From Hymenobacter sp. PAMC 26628 (GTDB taxonomy: Bacteria; Bacteroidota; Bacteroidia; Cytophagales; Hymenobacteraceae): a DNA stretch of 64,000 bases. The position numbers and the translations under genes are program-made. Location: NCBI RefSeq assembly GCF_001562275.1, contig NZ_CP014304.1, forward strand, positions 3,348,001 through 3,412,000, written 5' to 3'. How positions within the stretch are numbered: position 1 is the stretch's first letter; every line of letters starts with the position of its first letter. Below, piece after piece: positions 33,301-41,066 of the stretch. Under the pieces are notes generated by a model. It ran no database searches, was not told where the DNA came from, and worked only from the letters and a program-made list of their open reading frames with translations.

Positions 33301-35399
33301 TGGGGGCCGTCGCCGACGTATCGACGACGACCAACGACTTCCTCCTGGGCAACAACGCAGCCACAATCGTCATCCCCGTAAGTGCCATTACGGCCACGCA
33401 AGTGGACTTAACCACGGTCATCACATCAAGTGTAGCTTCGCAGCAGGCCAATAAGCCGGTTACGCTAACGGTGACGGCGAGCAACGTAGGTACCGTCGCT
33501 TCGGCCATGCGGCAACGGGTAATTCTACCGGCCGGGCTGAGCAGTGTCACGGCTTATAACCCCGACGGCACGGCCATTCCGAACGGGCGGGATCCCAACA
33601 CCGGCCTGTATCTGGGCTACAACCCGGCGAGCGGCATGGTGACCTTTCCACCGGTGGCCAGCCAAGCGCCGGGCACCAGCAACATCTACAGCATTGTGGT
33701 GGCCGACCCCGGCAACGACCCGCTGGTGGCCACGGCCTACGTAAACGGCCCGTACAGCGACCCGGCACCGGCCAACAACCAGCAGACCGTCAACGTGACC
33801 ATTGTGCCGGCAGTGGACGTGGCCACGAATGTGAGCGGGCCGGCCACCATGCTGCCCGGGGCCCGGGCCACCTACCAGGTGGTAACCATCAACAACGGCC
33901 CCTCGCCGGCCAGCACCGTGGTGCAAACCGTGCAGCTGCCAACCAGCCTGACCGGGGTTGCCGTAACGGGCGGCGGTACGTACGACCCGGCTTCGGGCAA
34001 GGTAACGTTTCCGACCATTGCCACGCAGGTAGTGGGCGCCGCGGGCGAGGTAACGAACTCGGTGTCCTTCACCTTTCCCACTACTACCTACACGGTGGTG
34101 GGCACCGTGAGCACCACCACCACGGAAATTGCCAACGGCGCGAACAACAACACCTCGAGCCAGGCCACAACGCTCGCCAACCTGGTGCCGCTGGCCAACA
34201 CCCGGGTGAACACCCTGCAAAGCCCGATGGGCAACACGGCCGCTGCCACAAGCATCTCGTCGCTGATTGGGTTTGACCCAGACGGGTCCCCAGGGTCGTT
34301 CACCATCACGTCTTTGCCAGCGGCGGCGGCCGGCGTGCTTTCGCTGAACGGTACGCCCGTGGGTACCAACCAGGTGGTCTCGCTCGCCGACGTCGCTAAC
34401 CTAACTTTTGCCCCCGCGGCTACCTTCGTCGGCAACGCCTCCTTCAACTACCTCACCACCGATAATCAGGGTGCGGTTTCCGCACCGGGCATATACACCA
34501 TCGCCATTGGGCAGGACAACGCCTCCGTGTTCACTGGTACGCCCGTGAAAGGCGGCACTGCCAACCAGTACCAGAACGGCGACATCATTGCCAACGCGTT
34601 TGACGCCAACGGCGGAACCTACACCGCCGCGGCCGCCGTGGCCGACAACGGGCTGCGCACCAGCAGCGTGAGCAGCGGCGCGCTGCCCGCGGGCCTCCAG
34701 ATGAACCCCGTCACCGGCCAGATCAGCGTGCTCGACCGCACCCTGCTGATGGCCGGCACCTACCCGGTTACCATCACCACCGTTGATGCCAACGGCGGCA
34801 TAACTACCCAGGTGGTGCCGGTGCAAATCGGTGCGAACCCCTTGCCGGTTGTGCTGACCAGCTTCACGGCCAACGCCACGGGCCCCGACGCGCAGCTAAA
34901 GTGGGCCACGGCCCAGGAGCAAGACAACGCTGGCTTCCAAGTCGAGCGCTCCTTCGACGGCGCCCGCTTCGAGCCCCTTGGCTTCGTGGCCGGGGCGGGT
35001 ACCAGCTCCCAGCCCAGCGGCTACGCCTTCGTCGACGCCGGCGTGGGCCGGCAGCACCCGGGCACGGTCTACTACCGCTTGCAGCAGCTCGACCGCTTCG
35101 GCAAAGCCAGCAGTAGCCCCGTTCGGACCGTCGCGTTTGCCCAAGCCCAGGCCCAGGCCCCTAGCGTGACGCTCTACCCCAACCCGGCCGATGCGTACGC
35201 CACGCTGGACCTGACCAACCTGCCCGCCGCCACCTACCAAGTGGGCATAATTGACATAACCGGCCGCACCGTGCAGTCCGAGGAGCTGGCCGGGGGCCTG
35301 GTCCACACCCTCTCGCTGGACGCCCTCGCCAGCGGCTCCTACGTAGTCGTCATCCGCCACGGCAACCTGAAAATTGTTCAGCATTTGATTAAACGTTAG
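27366..35399 (+). CDS. Giant DUF11-repeat surface protein with T9SS sorting domain
   Basis: A 2677-residue secreted protein. Signal peptide: LLPVLVLLGLPATSWAQ. After an N-terminal beta domain (about 30-235) come roughly eleven DUF11 modules of about 120 residues (typical pieces: NNGPxxAxNVVQTVQLP, GGTYDPATGxVTFP, NTVxFxxP), two of them separated by a cadherin-like domain (about 360-475). Residues about 875-1090 are a glycine-rich block (PGNGGGGGTDANP, GGGGGGNGSRGGRGGNSWSG). Near the end come another cadherin-like segment, an Ig-like domain starting VVLTSFTANATGPDAQLKWA and, from about 2600, a type A T9SS sorting domain (VTLYPNPADAYATLDL ... KIVQHLIKR). It should be an outer-surface adhesin or matrix protein. 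The start ATG at 27366 gives the signal peptide. Confidence 0.9.
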   Translation: MKTTLRLWALLPVLVLLGLPATSWAQTCNQVSRINYTTAPTGDRRTATEQVSGTTYTASGYTPTTAAGPANLFAVDTDAAFYAQVLDWEQDNTGRNPATLPNVSTVTFTFSRPVSNFSITVTDIDRNTTTAGTYTDRVTFDGYAAGSSSPLTLTTANVAAGNTNQFVGSGSTATAGTAPAFKSNAVTGNADSPANAASNVTATFPTPIQKLVVTYENVAPYVNATTSRLQAIGITQMSWCAQADIQTVLTGPTRAQATKTVALSVATTNNGPDLVASITPTVQLPANLSNVTGGTYTASTGLLVLPVLANLASGASVAQAISYTMPATGSVAATSAFTSTANDLVSTNNTSTLTTAQNRPPVASDVTNSPGILSSTTSQTTIASLNASDPDAVAGNTTITSFTIVSLPTPAQGTLYVNSVAATAGQVITVPGTATPGNPGYQLSFVPNGTFGGSAAFTYKATDDVGVSSNTANYSIPVTAGADLATVVNGSTTGVEGQSKSYSATTTNNGPATATNVVQTLLLSNKPAFSTVTVANGGYDPATGLVTFNPTAALASGAQVVNTVTVVVQATPATFNVTAANTSNTADPTPANNNGTAAAATVAVSISPIGPAGTAGPCATPGRDGSPTALAANPNTYYSGGVAASATTTVAQTVLAGAKTLNVAAATGTTLTPIAPGDLLLVIQMQGADINVTNTDAYGDGVPGGFATNNLNNSNFTAGQYEYVVVAPNGGVTTAGGTLTFTTGLKNGYQNADYAAASGAGQRRFQIVRIPQYANLTLGANLVPTAWDGNSGGIIVLDVAGKLAFNGFKIDASGAGFRGGAGRMLAGDKTAPTTLTATDYRALATLNANGMKGEGVAGTPRYVNTGTGVFDTGFEGYGSGSAGRGGPGNGGGGGTDANPTSNDQNTGGGGGGNGSRGGRGGNSWSGNAAVGGETGGAFNPPSSSRLILGGGGGAGSSNNDGGGAGYASSGAAGGGIVLVRTGSVSGFASVLANGGSASNAVLNDGSGGGGAGGSILFTANNTTSLGTLTLAANGGSGGTNTGNGQAHGPGGGGGGGIVLSNAVPAGAAVAGGANGLTAGNIAYGASAGLPGIANTRISNSIANSVAGINCSVDVVATLTAPASAVAAQSVNLTATFANNGGQDASTVTRQVVLSSGSANDPVTSVSAPGSTSISTDGTTGNVTITYPALATLAAGASNSLGITYTAPGTAAVAATATVATASAEPVTSNNTSTASTAITGFADVTSAVSGLASSITGRPTGTYSVAFANNGPAAAANVTRTVQLPSGVSLTAAQLKVVTDQGGTYNSSTNVLDFGTLATLNTRGASIFQFSYTAPDAGGNESIVSTVTTTTAQDASGTKGVAPDVFTLAVANNSAADVATNGITLSATTATPGQQVSFTANFLNNGPGDAVNAVRFVQLNAGLQGVTVSNGGTYDSGTGLVTYAVVPSLTAGATAPSTITFLAPAVGPVVINASITTTGGPGSGVSSGIFGNNAATARVDVTPVADVATGVTGPVSVVAGNLATFSVTTSNNGPSGAAGVVQTVQLPAQLAGVFASKGGLYDAASGVVTFPAAAVLSNGAVLVNTVSFVAPAANFTVSAAVATTTAEASGTTANNTAAAAATVVAPATANLANLFSTLSSSARNVAPGAPETFTVGTGNNGPQAATNVVQQLQLPTGLSGVVASNSGSYNSVTGVVTFPALASLTSGTSVVNTVTFNVPATGPVVASATVSSDTSDPVPADNRITRVVDLTQVADVATTLVGPAAASATEVMNFFVNTINNGPVPATNVVQTVAIPAGLAPADVTVPAGVYDPATGLITFPAVASLGVGEVRTYTYAYTAPAFKSTDSSAPKTIINQAVVTTSTPDGLTANNTASVATAVKWNSDVSVAVDGPTAAVVGNLVVFSVAFTNNGPAPAATVVPSVRIATGLSGVVASGGGTYDASTGIVTFPTISNQAVGVSGTVTNVISLPTPDRPIIGVGAVADVSTTTNDFLLGNNAATIVIPVSAITATQVDLTTVITSSVASQQANKPVTLTVTASNVGTVASAMRQRVILPAGLSSVTAYNPDGTAIPNGRDPNTGLYLGYNPASGMVTFPPVASQAPGTSNIYSIVVADPGNDPLVATAYVNGPYSDPAPANNQQTVNVTIVPAVDVATNVSGPATMLPGARATYQVVTINNGPSPASTVVQTVQLPTSLTGVAVTGGGTYDPASGKVTFPTIATQVVGAAGEVTNSVSFTFPTTTYTVVGTVSTTTTEIANGANNNTSSQATTLANLVPLANTRVNTLQSPMGNTAAATSISSLIGFDPDGSPGSFTITSLPAAAAGVLSLNGTPVGTNQVVSLADVANLTFAPAATFVGNASFNYLTTDNQGAVSAPGIYTIAIGQDNASVFTGTPVKGGTANQYQNGDIIANAFDANGGTYTAAAAVADNGLRTSSVSSGALPAGLQMNPVTGQISVLDRTLLMAGTYPVTITTVDANGGITTQVVPVQIGANPLPVVLTSFTANATGPDAQLKWATAQEQDNAGFQVERSFDGARFEPLGFVAGAGTSSQPSGYAFVDAGVGRQHPGTVYYRLQQLDRFGKASSSPVRTVAFAQAQAQAPSVTLYPNPADAYATLDLTNLPAATYQVGIIDITGRTVQSEELAGGLVHTLSLDALASGSYVVVIRHGNLKIVQHLIKR

Positions 35400-35441
35400 C
35401 GGACGGGTTGCGCCAGCAAAGCGCGCCGATTGGGGCGCAAC

Positions 35442-35477
35442 GCAAAAAAGCCCCTCCACTTGGCGGGGCTTTTTTGC
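35442..35477 (+). terminator. Terminator of the giant surface protein gene
   Basis: GCAAAAAAGCCCC/GGGGCTTTTTTGC with a 10-base loop; works in both directions. Confidence 0.92.
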
Positions 35478-35524
35478 GGGCCTACGCGGCGGGGCAGGTC
35501 CACTGCCCGCCGGGCCCCAGCATA

Positions 35525-36346
35525 CTATTCACCGCTGAAACTCTTCTGAATCATCGCCATAAAGTCACCTTCGGGCATTTGCGCTTTGGTCGACAACAGG
35601 CCCTGCGCGTCGGCCCCGGCGATGTAGCGCAGCTGCGCCGTGCCGTCGGTAGCAGCGGCGTAGATGACGTCGGCAATCTGCTCGGCGGTGGAAGCCGCGC
35701 CTCTGCGCTCGCCAAAGGCTTTCAGCACGTTGCGAACCTGGCCGACGTAAGGGGCTTGGTCATCGGCGGGGTCGATGGTCATTTGGAGGGAACGGGTCCC
35801 AAAATCGGTGGCGACGCCGCCCGGGGCCACCACTTTCACGCGGATGCCAAACGGGGCCAGCTCGTACCACAGCGACTCGGAAAAGCCATCGAGCCCAAAC
35901 TTAGTGGCGTGGTAAAGCGAGTTCATGGGAAAAGCCGTGCGCCCGCCCACCGACGTGATGTTGACGATAACGCCCGATTGCTGGGCCCGCAGCAAGGGCA
36001 GCGCCGCCCGCGTCACGGCGAATACCCCGAACACATTGGTGGCGAACTGCTGCTGAATCTGCTCGTCGGTGGCGGCCTCAAAGGGCCCCACCAAGCCGTA
36101 GCCCGCGTTGTTGATGAGCACGTCGAGCCCGCCAAAGTCGGCGTGGGCCTGCGCGATGGCGCGCGGCGCCGCGGCGGCATCGGTCACGTCGAGGGCGTAG
36201 ACGCGCACGTTGGGCAAGTCGCCGAACTTGGCGTCGGCGGGATTGCGCATGGTGGCGGCCACCTGCCAGCCGTGCCGGGCAAACAGGCGCACGGTGGCCG
36301 CGCCAATGCCGGTGGAAGTACCGGTGATGAAAACGGTTTGGGGCAT
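35525..36346 (-). CDS. Short-chain dehydrogenase/reductase
   Basis: A 273-residue classical SDR. Cofactor motif TGTSTGIGAATVRLF at residues 8-22, structural NNAG in DVLINNAGYGLVGPF, catalytic Ser in NITSVGGRTAF, and the YHATK catalytic Tyr/Lys pair. The C terminus (ESLWYELAPFGIRVKVVAPG and VATDF) follows the family pattern, so the enzyme should reduce or oxidise a carbonyl/alcohol with NAD(P)H. R/K placement after the first strand (ATMRNPADA) suggests NADP preference. Substrate unknown. The start ATG at 36346 begins MPQTVFITGTS; seven residues further upstream in frame lack support. Confidence 0.9.
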   Translation of the reverse strand: MPQTVFITGTSTGIGAATVRLFARHGWQVAATMRNPADAKFGDLPNVRVYALDVTDAAAAPRAIAQAHADFGGLDVLINNAGYGLVGPFEAATDEQIQQQFATNVFGVFAVTRAALPLLRAQQSGVIVNITSVGGRTAFPMNSLYHATKFGLDGFSESLWYELAPFGIRVKVVAPGGVATDFGTRSLQMTIDPADDQAPYVGQVRNVLKAFGERRGAASTAEQIADVIYAAATDGTAQLRYIAGADAQGLLSTKAQMPEGDFMAMIQKSFSGE

Positions 36347-36444
36347 AATGGGAAGGAATTTACACACCGGGCCAGCGGGGCCCGGCTGGTTGCCAGACGT
36401 GCGGCGGGGGCGAATATTTTCTTGCGCTGCGAAGACTTACAGCC

Positions 36445-36991
36445 TCAGGCCGGCTCAGTGGTTGCCTGCAAATAAGCCGCCGGTACTTCATCGGTCAGCC
36501 AAACTCCGTTATCGGCTTGGTAAAATAGGGCCCTGGCGCGGTGCATCTCGCCAGCCGCCACGGCAAATACCACCGGTTGGCCGTGCCGGCTGCCCACGGC
36601 GCGGGCCGTCGCCACGTCGGTACTTAAATGCACGTGGTGGCGGGCCATTTTCCGTAGTCCTTCGGCTTGGATAATGGCTTGGTAACGAACCGACGTGCCG
36701 TGGTAAAGTATTTCGGGTGGCGGTGCCGGCACATAGCACAGCTCCACGGCTACCGAGTGGCCCTGGCTGGCGCGAACCTGAGTGCGGTCGTTGTTGAACT
36801 TGAACCGCTGCTTAGGACTGGTTTCAACAGTGTGCTCCAACTGCTCGAAGCTGAGCGGCTGGCCGTGGGCCCCCCACCGCTACATCGGTCCATCCTTGTT
36901 CGTCCAACGCAATACCAATTTGCGCGGGCTCGTGGCGCAAAACCAAGCTCAGCAATTTGCTGGCACGGATGGTTTCTTTTTCGGAAAGCAT
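36445..36991 (-). pseudogene. kptA: tRNA 2'-phosphotransferase (KptA/Tpt1), single-base frameshift
   Basis: KptA/Tpt1 enzymes move a 2'-phosphate from spliced RNA to NAD. The N-terminal part from ATG 36991 reads MLSEKETIRASKLLSLVLRH, EPAQIGIALDEQGWTDVAV, then runs into a G6 tract (minus strand, near 36872-36877). The rest, in another frame, reads AHGQPLSFEQLEHTVETSPK, QRFKFNNDRTQVRASQGHSV, then ILYHGTSVRYQAII, HHVHLSTDVATARAVGSRHG and a normal C terminus ending at TGA 36445. One G fewer (GTG GGG GCC CAC) restores a complete protein of about 182 residues with the LRHEP, HGT and HHVHLS active-site motifs intact. So it is either a recent frameshift, a slippage-prone tract or a sequence error. 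Confidence 0.85.
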
Positions 36992-37028
36992 GGCTATAAA
37001 AATCCTTGTTCAATGTGCAAAGCCGCGG

Positions 37029-37284
37029 TTAGTAATGGTCACAGCAGGCAATGACTACAATGGTTTCACTCGTCACCTTGTACACAAGACGGTGCTCATC
37101 ATTCAAGCGGCGCGACCAAAAGCCGGCCAAGTCACCTTTCAGCGGCTCCGGTTTGCCGATTCCGGCAAAGGGTGTTCAGCACACCTCATCTAGCAAGCGC
37201 ACCAAGCGTTGGAACAGCTTTTTATCCACCGTCGCCCAATCAGTAAATTGTTCGAATGCGGTGGGTGTATTGCAGGTTTCTCAC
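37029..37284 (-). pseudogene. YoeB/Txe-type mRNA interferase toxin, disrupted
   Basis: Minus-strand translation gives TAFEQFTDWATVDKKLFQRL, VRLLDEVC, a TGA stop (37178-37176), then TPFAGIGKPEPLKGDLAGFW, SRRLNDEHRLVYKVTSETIV and VIACCDHY, a near-perfect YoeB family sequence ending at TAA 37029. The stop fits a CGA (Arg) to TGA change. In addition, the natural start (GTG at 37284 overlapping the antitoxin TGA: MRNLQYT) is one frame away from TAFEQF, so a one-base indel near 37265 is also present. The ribosome-dependent RNase cannot be made as is. The antitoxin gene upstream is intact. Confidence 0.85.
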
Positions 37285-37511
37285 TGCGCCCGGTAGTCGT
37301 TCAGGTTCACCGAAATCAGGGGCCCACTTTCTGCTTCTTGCATCGACTTAAACAGCGCGGCCTTGCGGTTGGCATCGCTCAATAAATACTCTGTCGCATC
37401 AACCTCGTTGGCCACGCTGATGACAATATCTTTACCGACGAACAGCTTCTTCAGCGCCTCCAAAAAATTGGCATCCAGATCGTTGGCATTGAGGTGAAAA
37501 GTCGTTTCCAT
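37281..37511 (-). CDS. Antitoxin of a YoeB-type toxin-antitoxin module
   Basis: A 76-residue acidic protein (METTFHLNANDLDANFLEAL, KKLFVGKDIVISVANEVDAT, EYLLSDANRKAALFKSMQEA). The C-terminal part, ending LISVNLNDYRAQ, would be the toxin-binding tail. Position directly before a YoeB-type toxin with a GTGA overlap identifies its role; the fold is probably Phd/YefM- or RelB-like, which cannot be settled here. Because the toxin is broken, this is an orphan antitoxin that may still regulate its own promoter or neutralise related toxins elsewhere. Confidence 0.75.
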   Translation of the reverse strand: METTFHLNANDLDANFLEALKKLFVGKDIVISVANEVDATEYLLSDANRKAALFKSMQEAESGPLISVNLNDYRAQ

Positions 37512-37595
37512 GCGGATAGCAGCTGTTAATTCGGGCTTAAGTATACCAATTTAGTTGTTTCGGTTGGGACAATGGTTAGGGCTTGCTTTTTCACC

Positions 37596-38501
37596 CTACA
37601 CCACCTGCCCCACCCCGAATAGCACCGTGAACACCAGCGTGCTCAGGGCCATTTGCTTGAGCAGCGGGTCGATTTGCAGCGACTCCTGGCGCTGCCACAC
37701 TTGCAGGGCGTTGAAGAGCAGCAGCGGCGCGGCCAGCACAAACAGCCACTGCCAGGGCGAGTGGTAGGTGAGGGCCACGAACACCGTGGCGCAGCCCAGC
37801 CCGAACAGCACCAGCAGCCAGTGGTAGCGCCGGGCGTGCCGGGGCCCCAGCCGCACGGGAATCGTGATTTTGCCGGCCAGCACATCGGACTTGATGTCGC
37901 GGATGTTGTTGACGTTCAGCACCGCCGTGGCGAAGCAGCCCAGCGCGGCGGCGGGCAGCAGCACGGCCAGCGGCAGGGCCCCGGCTTGCAGAAAGTAGGT
38001 GCCGCACACGCCCACGATGCCAAAAAACAGGAACACCGAAATATCGCCCAGGCCCGCGTAGCCGTAGGGCCGGCTGCCCGCGGTGTAGTTCACCGCCGCC
38101 CAAATGGCGGCTAGGCCCAGCGCCAGGAAGCCCACAAACAGGCCCAGGCCCGCCGCGCCCAGTGTTCGCCCGAAGGCCACCCACAGCAGCAGCAAGCCGC
38201 TGGCCAGCGCCAGGGCCCCGCAGACGTACATGCCGCGCTTCATTTGGGCGGGGGTGATGGCGCCGCTCTGCACGGCGCGCTGGGGCCCCTCGCGGTGCAC
38301 GCTGTCGGCCCCGTTTTGCGAATCGCCGTAGTCGTTGGCCAGGTTGCTGAGGATTTGCAGCAGCACAGTGGTGAGGGCCGCCAGGGCCACCACCGGGCCG
38401 TCGAACAGGCCGGCTGCTTTCGCCAAAAAGCCGCCGGTGAGGATGCTGGCCAGGGCCAAAGGCAAGGTGCGCGGGCGAAACGCGGAAATCCAGGGGGACA
38501 T
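37596..38501 (-). CDS. menA: 1,4-dihydroxy-2-naphthoate polyprenyltransferase
   Basis: A 301-residue UbiA-family membrane prenyltransferase that attaches the isoprenoid tail in menaquinone biosynthesis. The N terminus MSPWISAFRPRTLPLALASI matches MenA. The first Asp-rich Mg-prenyl-PP motif is SNLANDYGDSQNGAD, and the second is VLNVNNIRDIKSDVLAGKIT; between them lies GSRPYGYAGLGDISVFLFFG, also diagnostic. About eight or nine membrane helices can be seen. Menaquinone is the usual respiratory quinone of Bacteroidota. No other men genes are in the window. Confidence 0.93.
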   Translation of the reverse strand: MSPWISAFRPRTLPLALASILTGGFLAKAAGLFDGPVVALAALTTVLLQILSNLANDYGDSQNGADSVHREGPQRAVQSGAITPAQMKRGMYVCGALALASGLLLLWVAFGRTLGAAGLGLFVGFLALGLAAIWAAVNYTAGSRPYGYAGLGDISVFLFFGIVGVCGTYFLQAGALPLAVLLPAAALGCFATAVLNVNNIRDIKSDVLAGKITIPVRLGPRHARRYHWLLVLFGLGCATVFVALTYHSPWQWLFVLAAPLLLFNALQVWQRQESLQIDPLLKQMALSTLVFTVLFGVGQVV

Positions 38502-38553
38502 TTTTTAAATGAAAAGATGTGCGAAATGTGGAAATGGGAAGACGCAAAAAGCA

Positions 38554-38655
38554 AAAGAACGTCATGCTGAGCGCAGCCGAAGCATCTCTCCCGCAGCAGT
38601 AAATAAATACTTGCGCGGGAGAGATGCTTCGGCTGCGCTCAGCATGACGTTCTTT
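38554..38655. repeat. Palindromic element, family A, with perfect 41-base arms
   Basis: Left arm 38554-38594 (beginning AAAGAACGTCATGCTGAGCG) and right arm 38615-38655 are exact inverses, with a 20-base AT-rich loop. The A-start and T-end fit a bidirectional terminator between the peroxidase stop (38678) and the menA start. Just before it, GAAATGTGGAAATGGGAAG recalls the element at 47485. Confidence 0.9.
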
Positions 38656-38677
38656 AACATCCTGCCAGCGGCAAAGC

Positions 38678-39262
38678 TTACTTGGCCGTGATGTCGGCCA
38701 CTAGCTCGGGGCTTAGGGGTGTCACTTTCGAGGGGTAGAATTTCATTACGTGGCCCTGGGCATCGACCAGGTACTTGCAGAAATTCCAGCTCGGGGCGTC
38801 GCTCACGGCGCCGTTCTTGGTCTTGTCGGCCAGGAACTTGTAGAGCGGGGTGGCGTCGGCGCCCTTCACGGCCACGGTCTGGAACAGGGGGAACGTCACG
38901 CCGAAGTTCTTCTCGCAGAACGAGGCCACTTCCGAATCCGACGACAGCTCCTGGTTGAAGCTATTGGACGGGAAGCCGAGCACGGTCACGTCCTTGCCGT
39001 ACTTCTTCGACAGCTCTTCCAGCTCCTTGTACTGCGGGGTGAAGCCGCACTTGGAGGCGGTGTTCACGATGAGGATTTTCTTGCCTTTGTACTTGCTCAG
39101 CTTCACTTCTTTGCCGTCGATGGTTTTGACAGTGAAATCGTACACGGTGGGGGCGGCGGCAGTTTCCATTTTGGGGACGGGAGCGGTGGCGAAGTTCATG
39201 GCCGAGAGGCCGGCCACGGCCAGCGTACCCAGGCCCAGCAGGCGCAACAGGGAGTTTTTCAT
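38678..39262 (-). CDS. Exported glutathione-peroxidase-family protein
   Basis: A 194-residue thioredoxin-fold peroxidase. Signal peptide: LLRLLGLGTLAVAGLSAMNF. The conserved strand and active site are ILIVNTASKCGFTPQYKELE, with the peroxidatic cysteine (not selenocysteine) in SKCGFT; FPSNSFNQE replaces the usual PCNQFGxQE, and SWNFCKYLVDAQG carries the catalytic Trp-Asn. It would reduce peroxides in the periplasm with thioredoxin-like donors rather than glutathione. The start ATG at 39262 is the only one preceding the signal peptide. Confidence 0.9.
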   Translation of the reverse strand: MKNSLLRLLGLGTLAVAGLSAMNFATAPVPKMETAAAPTVYDFTVKTIDGKEVKLSKYKGKKILIVNTASKCGFTPQYKELEELSKKYGKDVTVLGFPSNSFNQELSSDSEVASFCEKNFGVTFPLFQTVAVKGADATPLYKFLADKTKNGAVSDAPSWNFCKYLVDAQGHVMKFYPSKVTPLSPELVADITAK

Positions 39263-39348
39263 TGGGATGATTTTGAAGGTGTTGGGGTAAAATCTGCCGC
39301 TTGAACCGGCGCGGCCGCCGCAAGGTTTCCAGCCCGGTGCTTACGGGC

Positions 39349-39930
<582 letters not shown>

Positions 39931-40005
39931 TATTTGTATCTGACCAATAATTAGGGATTTGACATAATACTGATTATCAAATTATGCGAAAGGGACTTTG
40001 ATATT

Positions 40006-41040
40006 TCAACCTAAGTTTGGCAATTCCAATGGCGACAGCTCCAAGGAACGTGCTAATTCAGAAAGCCATATTTTTTCTCCTGCCATAGCCCAGTTGTCTG
40101 GTCCTGCAAATGCATAAGTTACAGGTAAAACTTCCGGAGCAAATTGTGCACAGATAGCTGCACAAAGTGAGGTAAGGGAGTATTCTTTTCCGTTGAAATG
40201 CCATTTAACTCGCGTTTCATCTATTAAATCCGCATATCGTGCATCCTGAGGGACATCTTTCAAAATGCCTCGTGGCAGTCTTATCAATTCCAATACATCA
40301 CCCGGATTTAGCACTTTGGCTTCTACCAATGTCGGCAGTGACCGTGAACGACGTTTTTGGTCAACAGCTTGTTTTTCGGCTTTTGCCTCCTTTGCCTTTT
40401 TCTGCACCATGTAGTCAGCAGAAGATGGCAGAGGGATAACTTGCTCTACTTCCAAAAAACGCTTACCATCAATTTCATATGGCTGAACAGATACGCATCT
40501 AATATCAACTTCTCGTTCATTAAGCCATAGAACAGTAGTTGTCATTTCTTTTGAGAAGCTTGGAGCCATTAAAATGATGCGAGGAGTACTAGAAATGTTT
40601 ACTTCACTTGCTGTTACAGCACCCAAAAAATCGAGTAGTTGTTGCTCAGCATCGTGAGCAGTAATACCTCTTTTAGCAGCTACGGCAGGATTGGCTAATA
40701 ATTTTTCATACGCCTCTCTGACTTGAGGAAAGTCTACAGTTGAAAGCATTGCTGCATAGCGGAGGGCCTGCAGTTCCATATGACCTCCTTCTTCTATGCG
40801 CTTCAACTCGATAACAACAAGGTTGGAATTTCTGTCCAGAGCTAGTAAATCGACTCTTCTACTGCTGTCTTGCCAGTTACTGAATTCTTCAGCAAAGACT
40901 AACAAATCTGTTCCAATTGTTTTAGGATTATCACGTAATAAAGCCTGCAAATCTTGGCGCTCCTTCATTCCTAAATCGGAAAAAGTGGTAGCAGCTATAG
41001 GCTGTAAATGATTTTCTGATTCAATGCGAAAAAAGGCCAT
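40006..41040 (-). CDS. PD-(D/E)XK nuclease-like protein (NucS/DUF91-type N terminus)
   Basis: A 344-residue protein beginning MAFFRIESENHLQPIAATTF at ATG 41040, 26 bases after the argS stop in the same direction. The core SSRRVDLLALDRNSNLVVIE followed by LKR and GGHMELQALRYAAML is the D ... ExK signature of RecB/NucS-like PD-(D/E)XK nucleases. Residues 195-240 form a charged linker (KKAKEAKAEKQAVDQKRRSR), and the C-terminal VLELIRLPRGILKD to SLTSLCAAICAQF region resembles RAMA/DUF4357-like modules linked to restriction enzymes; that part is tentative. Its AT-rich composition contrasts with argS. Role in DNA restriction or repair is plausible but unproved. Confidence 0.75.
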   Translation of the reverse strand: MAFFRIESENHLQPIAATTFSDLGMKERQDLQALLRDNPKTIGTDLLVFAEEFSNWQDSSRRVDLLALDRNSNLVVIELKRIEEGGHMELQALRYAAMLSTVDFPQVREAYEKLLANPAVAAKRGITAHDAEQQLLDFLGAVTASEVNISSTPRIILMAPSFSKEMTTTVLWLNEREVDIRCVSVQPYEIDGKRFLEVEQVIPLPSSADYMVQKKAKEAKAEKQAVDQKRRSRSLPTLVEAKVLNPGDVLELIRLPRGILKDVPQDARYADLIDETRVKWHFNGKEYSLTSLCAAICAQFAPEVLPVTYAFAGPDNWAMAGEKIWLSELARSLELSPLELPNLG

Positions 41041-41066
41041 AGAAGTATTAGCATTTTTTTTAAAAC

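Noticed and set aside
37051..37296. Plus-strand 81-codon open frame
   Set aside because: It lies opposite the YoeB-type toxin remnant, whose minus-strand translation is clearly the real sequence.
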